Below are positions 16,851 through 26,863 of a DNA stretch of 64,000 nucleotides, in pieces; within the stretch, counting starts at the first letter, position 1; every line of letters starts with the position of its first letter. Under the pieces are notes generated by a model. The model saw nothing but the letters and a program-made list of their open reading frames with translations, searched no databases and had not been told where the DNA came from. The position numbers and the translations under genes are program-made. Source of the stretch: Serratia sp. FDAARGOS_506 (GTDB taxonomy: Bacteria > Pseudomonadota > Gammaproteobacteria > Enterobacterales > Enterobacteriaceae); NCBI RefSeq assembly GCF_003812745.1, contig NZ_CP033831.1:1116001-1180000 (forward strand). Reading direction: 5' to 3'.

Positions 16851-17879
16851 TCATTCGCCGCGCTTGCTTTGCTCATGCGGTTTGCCGTCGGCTACGGAGT
16901 CTCGCAGAATAAGTTCGGCCGAAAAGCGGTTGCTCCGCGGCGCGACGTCGCTGCCGCTATGGATCTGTAGCGCCAGGCGCGCGGCGCGTCGTGCCATTTT
17001 CTCGATGGGGTAATGCACGGTGGTCAACGCGGGGTGGAGATATTTCGCCAGGGCAATGTCGTCAAAACCGACGATCGACAGCGCCTCGGGCAGCTGAATT
17101 TGCCGTTGGTGGCAGGTGCGCATCATGCCTGCGGCCATCACGTCGTTGAACGTCACTGCGGCGGTGAAGCGTTGGTCGCTGGCCAAAACGCGCTCAGCCG
17201 CCAGTTCGCCCCCTCTCTCGTTGAAGGGCACGCTGATGATCCAGCTGCCGGGCACCTCAATGCCGGCGGCGACCATGGCCTTGCGGTAACCCGCTAACCG
17301 CTGCGTGCGGTCGTCGATCGGCAGATCCGCCGTCACACAGGCAATTCGCCGATGCCCCTGGCGAATGAGCAGCTCGGTCGCCGTCTGCGCCGCATTGGCG
17401 TTGTCGAGCCAAATGCAACGGTTGGCGATGGCGGGCAGATAACGATTGATCAGCACCAGCGCAGGCGTGTGGGCGGCGTAGCGCAGCAGCTCCTCCTCCC
17501 CCATGCGCGTGACGTGCGCCACGATGGCTTCGCATCCCTGGTTGATGAGAAAGTCGAGGCCGCTTTTTTCCAGCTCGGCCTGATGCCCGCCGCTGCACAA
17601 CATCAAACGCACGCCAGCCTGCCGCGTGATGTCTTCCACGCCCCGCGCCAGGCGTGAAAAAAACGGATCGTCGAGGTTGCCGGTCAGCAACCCCAGCATA
17701 TTGCCGCTTCTTTTCGCCAGCGCCAGCGCGGCGGCGTTACGGTGGTAGTTAAACTCGCGCATCGCTTTCTCGACGCGTTCGCGGGTCACCGGTTCAACAT
17801 AGGCGGTATTATTGATCACCCGGCTGACGGTGGCCGTGGAAACGCCGGCGCGGCGCGCAACGTCTTTCATGGTGGCCAT
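16851..17879 (-). CDS. LacI family transcriptional regulator
   Basis: 342 residues. The N-terminal helix-turn-helix MATMKDVARRAGVSTATVSRVINN (residues 1-24) is followed by the hinge and a periplasmic-binding-like effector domain (LGLLTGNLDDPFFSRLARGVED, VGFDDIALAKYLHPALTTVHYP). It lies directly upstream of, and on the same strand as, the NhaC-like and MalY-like genes, as MalI does for malXY in E. coli, although there the regulator is divergent. An operator of the family type is present at 16811-16824. The effector is unknown; the closest relatives by eye are AscG and GalR types. Confidence 0.9.
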   Translation of the reverse strand: MATMKDVARRAGVSTATVSRVINNTAYVEPVTRERVEKAMREFNYHRNAAALALAKRSGNMLGLLTGNLDDPFFSRLARGVEDITRQAGVRLMLCSGGHQAELEKSGLDFLINQGCEAIVAHVTRMGEEELLRYAAHTPALVLINRYLPAIANRCIWLDNANAAQTATELLIRQGHRRIACVTADLPIDDRTQRLAGYRKAMVAAGIEVPGSWIISVPFNERGGELAAERVLASDQRFTAAVTFNDVMAAGMMRTCHQRQIQLPEALSIVGFDDIALAKYLHPALTTVHYPIEKMARRAARLALQIHSGSDVAPRSNRFSAELILRDSVADGKPHEQSKRGE

Positions 17880-17921
17880 GGCATGTCCTGTTGTGCCGTT
17901 CGGCGCCCGGTGCGGTGCGCA

Positions 17922-17947
17922 TAAAAAAGGGCAGCCGATGGCCGCCC
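17922..17947 (-). terminator. Intrinsic terminator after slyD
   Basis: Stem of eight pairs (17929-17936 with 17940-17947, one G-U pair) followed on the minus strand by six Ts (17928-17923). It lies 24 bases past the slyD stop and ends transcription before the LacI regulator gene. Confidence 0.85.
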
Positions 17948-17971
17948 TCTTGTCTCGTCACTGCGCTCTGC

Positions 17972-18559
17972 TTAGTGGCAGCCGCAGCCGCCGTTACCGC
18001 AACCGCCTTTACCGTGGTCGTGACCATGGTCGTGATCGTGGCTGTGGCCATGACCGCCGCAGCAGCCTTCACCGTGTTCGTGGTGATGGTCGTGCTCGCC
18101 GTGTACGTGGCCGTGCGCCAGTTCTTCTGCGGTCGCTTCGCGGATCGCGACAACTTCCACGTTGAAGTTCAGGTTTTGGCCGGCCAGCATGTGGTTGCCG
18201 TCAACCACCACGTGGTCGCCGTCAACTTCGGTGATTTCAACCGGTACCGGGCCCTGATCGGTGTCAGCCAGGAAACGCATGCCGACCTGCAGTTCGTCAA
18301 CGCCCATGAAGACGTCTTTCGGTACGCGCTGCACCAGGTTTTCGTCGTAGTTACCGTACGCGTCGTTCGCGCCGACGTGAACGTCAAAACGATCGCCAAC
18401 GTCGTGGCCTTCGAGTGCTTTTTCCAGACCTGCGATCAGAGAACCATGCCCGTGCAGATAGTCCAGCGGTGCGCTCACCGGAGACTCATCAACCAAAACA
18501 CCGTCTTCTGTACGTACTTGGTAAGCCAGGCTGACCACCAAGTCTTTTGCTACTTTCAT
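17972..18559 (-). CDS. slyD: FKBP-type peptidyl-prolyl isomerase and nickel chaperone SlyD
   Basis: 195 residues (E. coli 196). FKBP domain at 1-70 and 130-150 with the inserted IF chaperone flap between, then a C-terminal metal-binding tail from about residue 150 (HVHGEHDHHHEH, GCCGGHGHSHDHDHGHDH, GGCGNGGCGCH). The tail contains many His and six Cys and binds nickel and other metals; SlyD helps HypB in hydrogenase maturation and is a common contaminant in nickel affinity work. The gene has its own RBS GGAGA and is followed by a strong terminator. Confidence 0.97.
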   Translation of the reverse strand: MKVAKDLVVSLAYQVRTEDGVLVDESPVSAPLDYLHGHGSLIAGLEKALEGHDVGDRFDVHVGANDAYGNYDENLVQRVPKDVFMGVDELQVGMRFLADTDQGPVPVEITEVDGDHVVVDGNHMLAGQNLNFNVEVVAIREATAEELAHGHVHGEHDHHHEHGEGCCGGHGHSHDHDHGHDHGKGGCGNGGCGCH

Positions 18560-18671
18560 GATATCTCCTACCGTTGGCTACTAGGACGCACACCGTTATC
18601 GGGATGCGCGCCTTTTCCGGACAGATTGTAACGGAAATCTGCCTCGCTGTACCCTCCGGGATAAAAAAACG

Positions 18672-18875
18672 CTACTTCGGCTGGAAAATGCCGATCACCT
18701 GCTCTTGCGGACGAACGTGTTTTTCCACCTGTTGTTCGGTCTGGCGCTGATGGTGGCCACACTTGACGCACTCCACCACCTCCACCTGATCCTCCCGCCA
18801 TACCGCCAACGTATCCATGGCGCTACAGCTCGGGCACACCGCCCCGGCGATAAATCTCTTACGTGTTGCAGACAT
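18672..18875 (-). CDS. yheV: YheV family putative zinc-ribbon protein
   Basis: 67 residues starting MSATRKRFIAGAVCPSCSAMDTLAVW. Two CxxC pairs (CPSC at 14-17 and CVKC at 36-39) indicate a small zinc ribbon. Function is unknown. It is 14 bases after kefB on the same strand, as in E. coli, so it is likely cotranscribed with kefGB. Confidence 0.9.
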   Translation of the reverse strand: MSATRKRFIAGAVCPSCSAMDTLAVWREDQVEVVECVKCGHHQRQTEQQVEKHVRPQEQVIGIFQPK

Positions 18876-18889
18876 CGTTATGCTCCCGC

Positions 18890-20698
18890 TTATTCGTATT
18901 CGTCCCAGCCGTCGAACTGGCGACTTTCTTTTTGCATCTCGCGATGGAACAGCTCTTCCAGCTCGCGCCGCGCTTCTTTCACGCGGGAAATTTGCGCCAC
19001 ATCCCCCTGATGCGGCGGCATCAGTTCACGCAGCATACGCATATCCAGGCGGCGGAAATGCTGCTGTGCGCGGAAGGCCTGATGCGGGTGCATGCCCAAT
19101 TCCATCAACGCCTTGCGCCCCAGTTCCAGCGCGCTGGAGAAGGTTTCGCGGCTGAACTGTTTCACGCCCGCCTGCAGCAACTCATGCGCCTCCACGCGGC
19201 CGCGCGCGCGCGCCAGAATGCTCAGGTTCGGGAAGTGCTGCTGGCACAGCCGCACGATCTCCATGGTGTCTTCCGGCTCATTGCAGGTGATCACGATCGA
19301 TTTAGCCTTCTCGGCGCCCGCCGCGCGTAGCAGCTCCAGCTCGGTGGCGTCGCCGTAATAAACCTTGTAGCCGTAGCGCCGCAGTACGCCGACGGCGCTG
19401 ACGTCGCGCTCCAGTACGGTAATGCGCATTTTGTTGGCCATCAAGAGGCGGCCGATCACCTGGCCGAAACGCCCGAAGCCGACGATGATCACCTGCGGAT
19501 CGTCATCTTCCACGTACGGCGTCTCCTCGTCTTCGTCTTTGGCGTTATAGCGGCGAGCCAAAATGCGGTCGATGGCCTGCATCAGCAGCGGCGTGGTCAT
19601 CATCGACAACGTCACCACCACCAGCAGTAAAGAGAGCTGATCGGACTGCAGCACCTTTTGGGCGCCCGCCGCCGAAAACAGCACGAAGGCGAACTCACCG
19701 CCCTGGCTGAGCACCCCGGCGAACTGCAGGCGCACCGAACTGCGCAGGCCGAACAGGTGCGACACGCCGTAGAGCACGCCGGATTTGACCGTCACCAGCA
19801 CCAGCACGCCGATCAACACCTCGGCCAGATGGGTGTAGAGCACGCCGATATTCAACACCATGCCCACCGAGATAAAGAACAGCCCCAGCAGCAGGCCTTT
19901 AAACGGTTCGATGGAAATTTCCAGCTCGTGGCGGTATTCGCTCTCCGCCAGCAGCACGCCGGCGATGAAGGTACCGAGTGCCATCGACAGGCCGAGCGTC
20001 TCCATAAACAGCGCCGAGCCGAGCACCAGCAACAGCGCCGCGGCGGTGAAGATCTCGCGCACGCCGGAAGCGGCGATATAACGGAACAGCGGCCGCAGCA
20101 GGAAGCGGCCGCCGATCAGCATGCCGCCGAACGCCACCACCTTGAGCGCGATCTTCGCCCAGTCGTCGCTGGTGCCGCCCGCGCCAGCCAGAATAGGGAT
20201 CAGCGCCAGCGCCGGGATCACCGCCATATCCTGGAACAGCAGCACCGAGAAACCCAGCTGCCCCCCTTCGTTGCGATTCATGCCCTTCTCGCGCATCAAC
20301 TGCAGCGCCATGGCGGTGGAAGACATCGCCAGGCCGACGCCACCGATCACCGCCGCCTGCCAGGCGAAGTGCGTCAGGTACAGCAACGCGCCCAGCACCG
20401 CCGCGGTGATCAACACCTGGCCGGCGCCGGCGCCGAAGATCGAGCGCCGCAGTTCCCACAGCTTGCTGGGGTTCAGCTCCAGGCCGATGATGAACATCAG
20501 GAACACCACGCCCAGTTCGGAGAAATGCAGGATCTCGTCGACATCACGAATGAAGCCCAATCCCCAGGGGCCGATGGCGATGCCGGCGATCAGATACCCC
20601 AGCACCGCGCCGATCCCCAGGCGACGGGCGATCGGCACCGTGACCACCGCGGCGAACAGGAACAGCAAAATGGCGGTCAGTAAGGTCGATCCTTCCAT
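18890..20698 (-). CDS. kefB: Glutathione-regulated potassium/proton antiporter KefB
   Basis: 602 residues from [19 protein letters not shown] (E. coli 601). The N-terminal CPA2 membrane domain has about twelve to thirteen segments; the C-terminal RCK_N domain starts near residue 398 with [15 protein letters not shown]. The channel is held closed by glutathione and opened by glutathione adducts, lowering cytoplasmic pH to protect against electrophiles. The start is preceded by GGAGG inside the end of kefG, and the two genes are two bases apart. Confidence 0.95.
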   Translation of the reverse strand: MEGSTLLTAILLFLFAAVVTVPIARRLGIGAVLGYLIAGIAIGPWGLGFIRDVDEILHFSELGVVFLMFIIGLELNPSKLWELRRSIFGAGAGQVLITAAVLGALLYLTHFAWQAAVIGGVGLAMSSTAMALQLMREKGMNRNEGGQLGFSVLLFQDMAVIPALALIPILAGAGGTSDDWAKIALKVVAFGGMLIGGRFLLRPLFRYIAASGVREIFTAAALLLVLGSALFMETLGLSMALGTFIAGVLLAESEYRHELEISIEPFKGLLLGLFFISVGMVLNIGVLYTHLAEVLIGVLVLVTVKSGVLYGVSHLFGLRSSVRLQFAGVLSQGGEFAFVLFSAAGAQKVLQSDQLSLLLVVVTLSMMTTPLLMQAIDRILARRYNAKDEDEETPYVEDDDPQVIIVGFGRFGQVIGRLLMANKMRITVLERDVSAVGVLRRYGYKVYYGDATELELLRAAGAEKAKSIVITCNEPEDTMEIVRLCQQHFPNLSILARARGRVEAHELLQAGVKQFSRETFSSALELGRKALMELGMHPHQAFRAQQHFRRLDMRMLRELMPPHQGDVAQISRVKEARRELEELFHREMQKESRQFDGWDEYE

Positions 20699-20700
20699 GA

Positions 20701-21255
20701 TCACCGCCCTCCGCGCGGCAGCGGGTGGCTCAGCCACTCGCCGTAGGCGTCAGCATGGTTGCGCAGCACCTCCGGCTTTTGCCGCCGCGCCCAATACACC
20801 ACGAACGGCGTCAACCAGTGCATATGGCACATCCCGGCGGTCAACTCGAACGGCCGCAGGATGTCTTCCATCGGATAGCGGTTATAACCGCCGGTGCGGT
20901 AGGCGCCTTCCGGCTCGCCGGTGGTGATCACCGAGCGCCAGTATTTGCCCGCCAGCGCATTGCCGCCCACCCCGCTGGCAAAGCCGCGCGACAGCACGCG
21001 ATCCAGCCACTCCTTCAGCAGCGCCGGGCAGCTGTAAGTGTACAGAGGGTGCTGAAACACGATGACCTGATGCTCACGCAGCAGCTGTTGTTCGTGATGG
21101 ATATCGATAAAAAAATCAGGGTAGTGCGCGTAGAGATCGTGCACGGTGACATGTTTCAACTGCTGCGCCGGTCGAAGCAAAACCCGGTTAGCCACCGAGT
21201 CATGGGATTCCGGATGGGCATACAGCAGCAAGACCTTGGGCGGCTGCGACATCAT
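20701..21255 (-). CDS. kefG: KefB ancillary protein, flavodoxin-like NAD(P)H oxidoreductase
   Basis: 184 residues, matching E. coli KefG ([27 protein letters not shown]). Flavodoxin-2/quinone reductase fold, with the [17 protein letters not shown] segment. It binds KefB and is needed for full potassium efflux; the related KefF also has quinone reductase activity. Two ATG codons in a row at the start; either may be used. Divergent from yheS with a 126-base spacer. Confidence 0.94.
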   Translation of the reverse strand: MMSQPPKVLLLYAHPESHDSVANRVLLRPAQQLKHVTVHDLYAHYPDFFIDIHHEQQLLREHQVIVFQHPLYTYSCPALLKEWLDRVLSRGFASGVGGNALAGKYWRSVITTGEPEGAYRTGGYNRYPMEDILRPFELTAGMCHMHWLTPFVVYWARRQKPEVLRNHADAYGEWLSHPLPRGGR

Positions 21256-21381
21256 TCCCCTCCAAAGCGTCGTCAGGGTAGCGGTTTTCCGTTACCATGC
21301 ATCGCAAAGACAAAAACAGCGCGCGGTGCGCGTCCTGTTACCTTAATGATAATTTAACATACTCTGAACATACGGCGCTTT

Positions 21382-23295
21382 ATGATTGTATTCTCCTCGC
21401 TACAAATCCGACGCGGCATCCGCGTCCTGCTGGACAACGCCACGGCGACGGTTAATCCAGGTCAGAAGGTCGGCCTGGTGGGCAAAAACGGCTGCGGCAA
21501 ATCCACGCTGCTGTCGCTGCTGAAGGGCGAGATCGCGGCGGACGGCGGCAGCTTCACCTTCCCCGGCAACTGGGCGCTGGCCTGGGTCAACCAGGAAACG
21601 CCGGCGCTGGACGTGGCGGCGATCGAGTATGTTATCGACGGCGACCGCGAGTTTCGCCAGCTTGAAGCCGAATTGCAGGCGGCCAATGATAGTAACGACG
21701 GTCACGCCATCGCCACCCTGCACGGCAAGCTGGACGCCATCGACGCCTGGACCATCCGTTCCCGCGCCGCCAGCCTGCTGCACGGCCTCGGCTTCTCCAA
21801 CGAACAGCTGCAAAGCCCGGTGCGCGACTTCTCCGGCGGTTGGCGCATGCGTCTCAACCTGGCGCAGGCGCTGGTGTGCCGCTCCGACCTGCTGCTGCTC
21901 GACGAACCGACCAACCACCTGGATCTCGATGCGGTGATCTGGCTGGAGCGCTGGCTGAAAAGCTATCCCGGCACGCTGGTGCTGATCTCACACGACCGCG
22001 ACTTCCTCGATCCGATCGTCGACAAGATCCTGCATATCGAACAGCAGACGATGAATGAGTACACCGGTAACTATTCGTCGTTCGAACGCCAGCGCGCTAC
22101 CAAGCTGGCGCAGCAGCAATCGCTGTATCAGCACCAGCAAGAGAAAGTGGCGCACCTGCAAAGCTATATCGACCGTTTCCGCGCGCAGGCCACCAAGGCC
22201 AAACAGGCACAGAGCCGCATCAAGATGCTGGAGCGCATGGAACTGATCGCCCCGGCACACGTCGACAACCCGTTCACCTTCAGCTTCCGTCCGCCGGAAA
22301 GCTTGCCGAATCCGCTGCTGCGCATGGACAAAGTCAGCGCCGGGTATGGCGATAAAGTGATCCTGAAGTCAATCAAGCTGAACCTGGTGCCCGGCTCACG
22401 TATTGGCCTGCTCGGCCGCAATGGCGCCGGTAAATCCACGCTGATCAAACTGCTGGCCGGCACCCTGGAACCGCTGAGTGGCGAGATCGGCCTGGCGAAA
22501 GGTATCAAGCTGGGTTACTTCGCCCAGCACCAACTGGAATTCCTGCGCGCCGACGAATCGCCGCTGCAGCACCTGAGCCGCATCGCTCCGCGTGTGCTGG
22601 AGCAGCAGCTGCGCGACTATCTGGGCGGTTTCGGCTTCCAGGGCGACAAGGTCAGTGAAATGACCGAACGTTTCTCCGGCGGCGAAAAGGCGCGGCTGGT
22701 GCTGGCGCTGATCGTCTGGCAGCGCCCTAACCTGCTGCTGCTCGATGAACCGACCAACCATCTGGATCTCGACATGCGTCAGGCGCTGACCGAAGCGCTG
22801 ATCGATTTCGAAGGCGCATTGGTGGTGGTATCGCACGACCGTCACCTGCTGCGCTCTACCACCGACGATCTGTATCTGGTACACGACGGCCAGGTCGAGC
22901 CTTTCGAGGGCGATCTCGACGATTACCAGCAGTGGCTTGTCGACCTGCAGCGCCAGGAAAGCCAACAGGACGCACCGGAAAAAGAGAGCGGCGGCAACAG
23001 CGCGCAGGCGCGCAAGGATCAAAAACGCCGCGAGGCGGAGTTCCGTACGCAGACTCAACCGCTGCGCAAGCAGATCGCCAAGCTGGAACAGCAGATGGAA
23101 AAACTGGGTGCCGAACTGGCGGCGGTGGAGGAACAGCTGGCGGATTCCGCGCTGTACGACATCAGCCGCAAGGCCGAGCTGACCGACTGCCTGCAAAAGC
23201 AAAGCCAGGCCAAATCCGCGCTGGAAGAGACGGAAATGACCTGGCTGGATGCTCAGGAACAGCTGGAGCAGTTAACGCAGGCGTTCGAAGCCTAA
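21382..23295 (+). CDS. yheS: ABC-F family ATPase YheS
   Basis: 637 residues with two ATP-binding cassettes and no membrane segments. First Walker A GKNGCGKSTLL (about residues 34-44) and LSGGWRMRL-like signature (FSGGWRMRLNLAQAL); second Walker A GRNGAGKSTLIK (near 346) and signature FSGGEKARLVLALI. Both have the Walker B LLDEPTNHLD. The linker between them is the ABC-F P-site tRNA-interaction motif, and the C terminus is a charged coiled coil. These proteins act on stalled ribosomes. In E. coli it is followed by yheT; here the tau cluster intervenes. Confidence 0.94.
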   Translation: MIVFSSLQIRRGIRVLLDNATATVNPGQKVGLVGKNGCGKSTLLSLLKGEIAADGGSFTFPGNWALAWVNQETPALDVAAIEYVIDGDREFRQLEAELQAANDSNDGHAIATLHGKLDAIDAWTIRSRAASLLHGLGFSNEQLQSPVRDFSGGWRMRLNLAQALVCRSDLLLLDEPTNHLDLDAVIWLERWLKSYPGTLVLISHDRDFLDPIVDKILHIEQQTMNEYTGNYSSFERQRATKLAQQQSLYQHQQEKVAHLQSYIDRFRAQATKAKQAQSRIKMLERMELIAPAHVDNPFTFSFRPPESLPNPLLRMDKVSAGYGDKVILKSIKLNLVPGSRIGLLGRNGAGKSTLIKLLAGTLEPLSGEIGLAKGIKLGYFAQHQLEFLRADESPLQHLSRIAPRVLEQQLRDYLGGFGFQGDKVSEMTERFSGGEKARLVLALIVWQRPNLLLLDEPTNHLDLDMRQALTEALIDFEGALVVVSHDRHLLRSTTDDLYLVHDGQVEPFEGDLDDYQQWLVDLQRQESQQDAPEKESGGNSAQARKDQKRREAEFRTQTQPLRKQIAKLEQQMEKLGAELAAVEEQLADSALYDISRKAELTDCLQKQSQAKSALEETEMTWLDAQEQLEQLTQAFEA

Positions 23296-23298
23296 GCC

Positions 23299-24147
23299 TC
23301 AGGCTCTGTAAAAAGGCTTATCCCCCAGTATTGTCGCACGGTGCATGATGCGCCGCTGCGGCAGATAATCCGCGTTGGCGTAGTGCTGCGTCACGCGGTT
23401 ATCCCAAATCGCGATATCATTTTCCTGCCAGCGCCAGCGCACCTGAAACTCCGGTTTGGTGATGTGAGCAAACAGGAAGTTCAGCAAAGCGTCGCTCTCC
23501 TTCGGCGCCAGGTCGACAATCCGCGTGGTGAACCCTTCATTGACGAACAGCGCCTGCCGGCCGCTGACCGGGTGAGTGCGCACCACCGGGTGCAGCAGCG
23601 GCGGGTTCTTCTGCACCGCCTGTTGCCAGCGCTGGTGTTCTTCCTCACTGCCGCGATGCTTGTGCTCCGGGAACGACTTGGTGAAGTCATGCTCCGCGCG
23701 CAGCCCCGCCAACAGCGTTCTGAACGGCGCCGACAGCGCCTCGTAGGCGGCGATGCCGCTGGCCCACAGCGTATCGCCGCCGCTGGCAGGCAGCGTCTTG
23801 GCCGCCAGGATCGCCCCCAGCGGCGGGTTCTCGATAAAGGTCACGTCGGTGTGCCAGTTATCGTTGTCCGGCGGGTTGTCATCGTGGGTATCGAGCACGA
23901 TGATCTCTTCCACGTCGGTGGCGTGCGGATAGACCGGATGGATATGCAGATCGCCGAAGCGGCCGGCCAGATCGCGCTGCTGCAGCGGCGTGATCGGCTG
24001 ATTGCGGAAAAACAGCACCTGATGCTTCAGCAAGGCATGATAAAGCTGTTCAAACTGGCCGTCGCCCAGCGGACGGGCCAACGCGACGTTTTCCACCAGC
24101 GCCCCGATGTAAGGCCCCAGCGGGGTAATATTCAGACGTTCGTTCAT
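23299..24147 (-). CDS. tauD: Taurine dioxygenase TauD
   Basis: 282 residues from [18 protein letters not shown] (E. coli 283). Fe(II)/2-oxoglutarate-dependent oxygenase: the facial triad H99, D101 (NWHTDVTF) and H255 (VTQHYAN) and the 2-oxoglutarate arginine R270 (IMHRATILG) all fall at the E. coli positions. It hydroxylates taurine, which then breaks down to sulfite and aminoacetaldehyde, for use as sulfur source. The start overlaps the tauC stop (ATGA). Its stop is three bases from the stop of yheS on the other strand. Confidence 0.96.
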   Translation of the reverse strand: MNERLNITPLGPYIGALVENVALARPLGDGQFEQLYHALLKHQVLFFRNQPITPLQQRDLAGRFGDLHIHPVYPHATDVEEIIVLDTHDDNPPDNDNWHTDVTFIENPPLGAILAAKTLPASGGDTLWASGIAAYEALSAPFRTLLAGLRAEHDFTKSFPEHKHRGSEEEHQRWQQAVQKNPPLLHPVVRTHPVSGRQALFVNEGFTTRIVDLAPKESDALLNFLFAHITKPEFQVRWRWQENDIAIWDNRVTQHYANADYLPQRRIMHRATILGDKPFYRA

Positions 24148-24980
24148 TGCTGTACTCCATGCCACGGGGTCAATCGGCGCTGCAGGGCGCGCAGCCCCAG
24201 CTCCAGCCCAAATGCAATCACCGCAATCACGCCGATGCCGGCCACCACCACGTCGGTCGCCAGAAACTCACCGGCGGATTGCACCATAAATCCCAGGCCG
24301 CGCGTGGCGGCGATCAGTTCGGCGGCCACCAGCGTCGACCAGCCGACGCCCAGCCCGATGCGAATGCCGGTCAGGATCTCCGGCAGCGCACTCGGCAACA
24401 CCACGAAACGCAGCACCTGCCAACGCGTGGCCCCCAACGCGCGGGCAGCGCGCACCCGCACCTGCGCCACGCTGCGTACGCCGGCCACGGCAGAGAGCGT
24501 CACCGGCGCGAAAATCGCCAGATAAATCAGCAAGATCTTCGAGGTTTCGCCGATGCCGAACCAAATCACCATCAGCGGCAGATAGGCCAGCGGCGGCACC
24601 GGGCGATAGATCTCAATCAGCGGATCGAGGATGCCGCGTACCGTGTCGTTCAGCCCCATGGCGATGCCCACCGGAATGCCGACGATCACCGCCGCCAACA
24701 ACGCCACCAGAATGCGCCCCAGGCTGGCCGCCAGATGCTGCCACAGCGTGGCGTCCATAAAGCCTTGCGGACTGGCGATGGTGATCAGTTGGTGCAGCAC
24801 CTGCTGCGGCGCCGGCAGAAACAGCGGGCTGATCAGCTGCAGCGCCGTCACGCCCCACCAGACGATCAACACCGTCAACAGCGTGGCGCCGCTCAACCAA
24901 ACGTTGCGCGGCACGCTGAAACGGCGCGCCGCTTTGCCCTGCGGCTGCGCCGCGGCCTTCAGAGTGGAATGCAGGCTCAT
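24144..24980 (-). CDS. tauC: Taurine ABC transporter permease TauC
   Basis: 278 residues from [20 protein letters not shown] at 24980; a longer upstream frame only overlaps tauB and is not used. Six membrane segments of the BPD_transp_1 type with the EAA motif ([27 protein letters not shown], about residues 173-199). Start overlaps the tauB stop and stop overlaps the tauD start, both as ATGA, so the four tau genes are tightly coupled. Related SsuC permeases are the main alternative; TauD as neighbour decides. Confidence 0.94.
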   Translation of the reverse strand: MSLHSTLKAAAQPQGKAARRFSVPRNVWLSGATLLTVLIVWWGVTALQLISPLFLPAPQQVLHQLITIASPQGFMDATLWQHLAASLGRILVALLAAVIVGIPVGIAMGLNDTVRGILDPLIEIYRPVPPLAYLPLMVIWFGIGETSKILLIYLAIFAPVTLSAVAGVRSVAQVRVRAARALGATRWQVLRFVVLPSALPEILTGIRIGLGVGWSTLVAAELIAATRGLGFMVQSAGEFLATDVVVAGIGVIAVIAFGLELGLRALQRRLTPWHGVQQ

Positions 24981-25744
24981 AGCAAGGCCTCGCGCTGTTG
25001 GAAAACTTTGCCCAGCACGTATTCGCGCTGCGCGATAAATTCGGGATCGGATTTGATGGCGCGGCAGGCTTCGCCGTCGGCATAACGTTGGCCGAAGTTC
25101 AGCGACAGCCGCTCCACCACCTGCCCTGGCCCCGGCGACAGCAGCAGCAGCTCGCTGGCGAGGAACACCGCCTCTTCGATATCGTGGGTGATCAGCAGCA
25201 CCTGCTTGCCGGTATCGCGCCAAATGGTCAGCAACAGCTCCTGCATCTGCTCGCGAGTGAACGCGTCCAGGGCGCCGAACGGCTCGTCCAACAACAACAG
25301 CCGTGGATCGGCGGCCAGAGCGCGGGCGATGCCGACGCGTTGACGCATGCCGCCGGAAAGCTGCCAGATAAAGTGCTGTTCATAGCCCGCCAGCCCCACG
25401 CGCTGCAGCATCTGCTCCGCCACCTGGCGACGCTGCGTCTTGCCGACGCCGGCCAGCTGCAGGCCGAATTCGACGTTGTCCACCACGTTGCGCCACGGCA
25501 GTAAGCCCTCATGCTGGAACACCACGCCCCGTTCGGCGCTCGGACCGTGAACGGGCGTTCCATCCAGCGTGATGCTGCCAGCTGAAGGCTCGATAAACCC
25601 GGCGATCAAATTCAGCAGCGTGGTCTTGCCGCAGCCCGACGGGCCGAGCACCACCACCAGTTGCCCGGCGGCGATCTGGAACGACACGTCACGCAGCGCG
25701 GGCCGCCCCTGATACTCTGCTGAAAGATGATTGACGTTTAGCAT
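24977..25744 (-). CDS. tauB: Taurine ABC transporter ATP-binding protein TauB
   Basis: 255 residues (E. coli 255). Walker [12 protein letters not shown] (about 35-45), signature [15 protein letters not shown], Walker [13 protein letters not shown], and the H-loop [12 protein letters not shown]. It drives import of taurine with TauA and TauC. Nine bases downstream of tauA with an AAGGAAG site. Confidence 0.95.
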   Translation of the reverse strand: MLNVNHLSAEYQGRPALRDVSFQIAAGQLVVVLGPSGCGKTTLLNLIAGFIEPSAGSITLDGTPVHGPSAERGVVFQHEGLLPWRNVVDNVEFGLQLAGVGKTQRRQVAEQMLQRVGLAGYEQHFIWQLSGGMRQRVGIARALAADPRLLLLDEPFGALDAFTREQMQELLLTIWRDTGKQVLLITHDIEEAVFLASELLLLSPGPGQVVERLSLNFGQRYADGEACRAIKSDPEFIAQREYVLGKVFQQREALL

Positions 25745-25753
25745 CCTGCTTCC

Positions 25754-26749
25754 TTACGACTGCGGCGCAGCCTGCACCTGTTTCACAAAACGGTCGGTCA
25801 CGTAAGCGCTGTAGTCGCTGTCGACCTGCGGGATCTTGCCCTGCTGCTTGAGGAATTCGGCGGTATCGCGGATCGCTTTATCCACCGGCTGCCCGAGCTG
25901 GGTAACCTGATCCGCCACCGGCAGATAACGGTTTCCCTTCACCAGCTCCGGCACCTGCGCTTCCGGCACGCCGCTTAGACGCGCCAGCGTGCTGAGGTTG
26001 CCAGGCTCTTTCAGCCACTGTTCCGGCGCCGCCAAGTAGGCCTTTTGCGCCTGCAGGGCGCTGGCGGCAAAGGCGGTCACCACGTCGGGATGTTTTTCGG
26101 CAAAGTCTTTACGCACCACCCACACGTCCAGCGTTGGCGAGCCCCACTCGCCCACCTGCGCAGAGTCGGTCAACACCTTGCCTTGTTTGGCCAGTTCGTT
26201 GACCACCGGCGCCCAAACGTAAGCGCCGTCGATGTCGCCGCGCTGCCAGGCGGCGGCGATGGCCGGCGGCTGCAGATTGAGGATTTTCACCTGCTCAGGC
26301 TTGATGCCCCAATGCTTGAGCGAGGCCAGGAGGCTGTAGTGAGTGGTGGAGATAAACGGCACCGCAATGCGCTTGCCGATCAGATCCTGCGGACTTTTGA
26401 TGTCATTTTTCACCACCAGCGCTTCGGAGCTGCCAAGCTGCGAGGCGATGAGGAACACTTCGATGGGGAGTTTCTGGCTGGCGGCCACCGCCAGCGGGCT
26501 GGAGCCGATATTGCCGATCTGCACGTCGCCGGAGGCCAGCGCACGCAGCACGCTGGAACCGCTGTCGAACTTACGCCAGTCAACGGTCGCGCCGGACTGT
26601 TTGGCGAAGCTGTTTTCCGCCTGCGCCACCTTGGCCGGTTCCGCTGAAGTCTGGTACGCCACGGTCACGTCCACCGCGTAGGCGCTGGCTGCGCTGAGCG
26701 ACAGCGCCAACAGCGCCGCGTTGCGTAAGGAAAAGAGTTTGCCCGCCAT
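25754..26749 (-). CDS. tauA: Taurine-binding periplasmic protein TauA
   Basis: 331 residues. Sec signal peptide MAGKLFSLRNAALLALSLSA with cleavage predicted after AYA (about residue 25), then an NMT1/SsuA-type binding fold (VAYQTSAEPAKVAQAENSF, GSSVLRALASGDVQIGNIGSSPLA). First gene of tauABCD. In E. coli the operon is switched on by Cbl and CysB under sulfate limitation; the 114-base spacer upstream (26750-26863) is AT-rich with -10-like hexamers, but I cannot place a regulator site with confidence. Confidence 0.95.
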   Translation of the reverse strand: MAGKLFSLRNAALLALSLSAASAYAVDVTVAYQTSAEPAKVAQAENSFAKQSGATVDWRKFDSGSSVLRALASGDVQIGNIGSSPLAVAASQKLPIEVFLIASQLGSSEALVVKNDIKSPQDLIGKRIAVPFISTTHYSLLASLKHWGIKPEQVKILNLQPPAIAAAWQRGDIDGAYVWAPVVNELAKQGKVLTDSAQVGEWGSPTLDVWVVRKDFAEKHPDVVTAFAASALQAQKAYLAAPEQWLKEPGNLSTLARLSGVPEAQVPELVKGNRYLPVADQVTQLGQPVDKAIRDTAEFLKQQGKIPQVDSDYSAYVTDRFVKQVQAAPQS

Positions 26750-26863
26750 GTTCCGCTCCGTTGATAAAAATCTGTTCAGTTGCTGACAGTTTTATCTGAG
26801 CGATGGCGAGCGATAAAAGAATAAAAAAGTCTTCTTTATTACAGTGAGTAATATAAACGCGGG

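Noticed and set aside
21344-21353. TAATGATAAT resembling half of a Fur box before yheS
   Set aside because: Only one half-site fits; the other half does not match, and yheS has no known iron link. AT-rich promoter sequence explains it.
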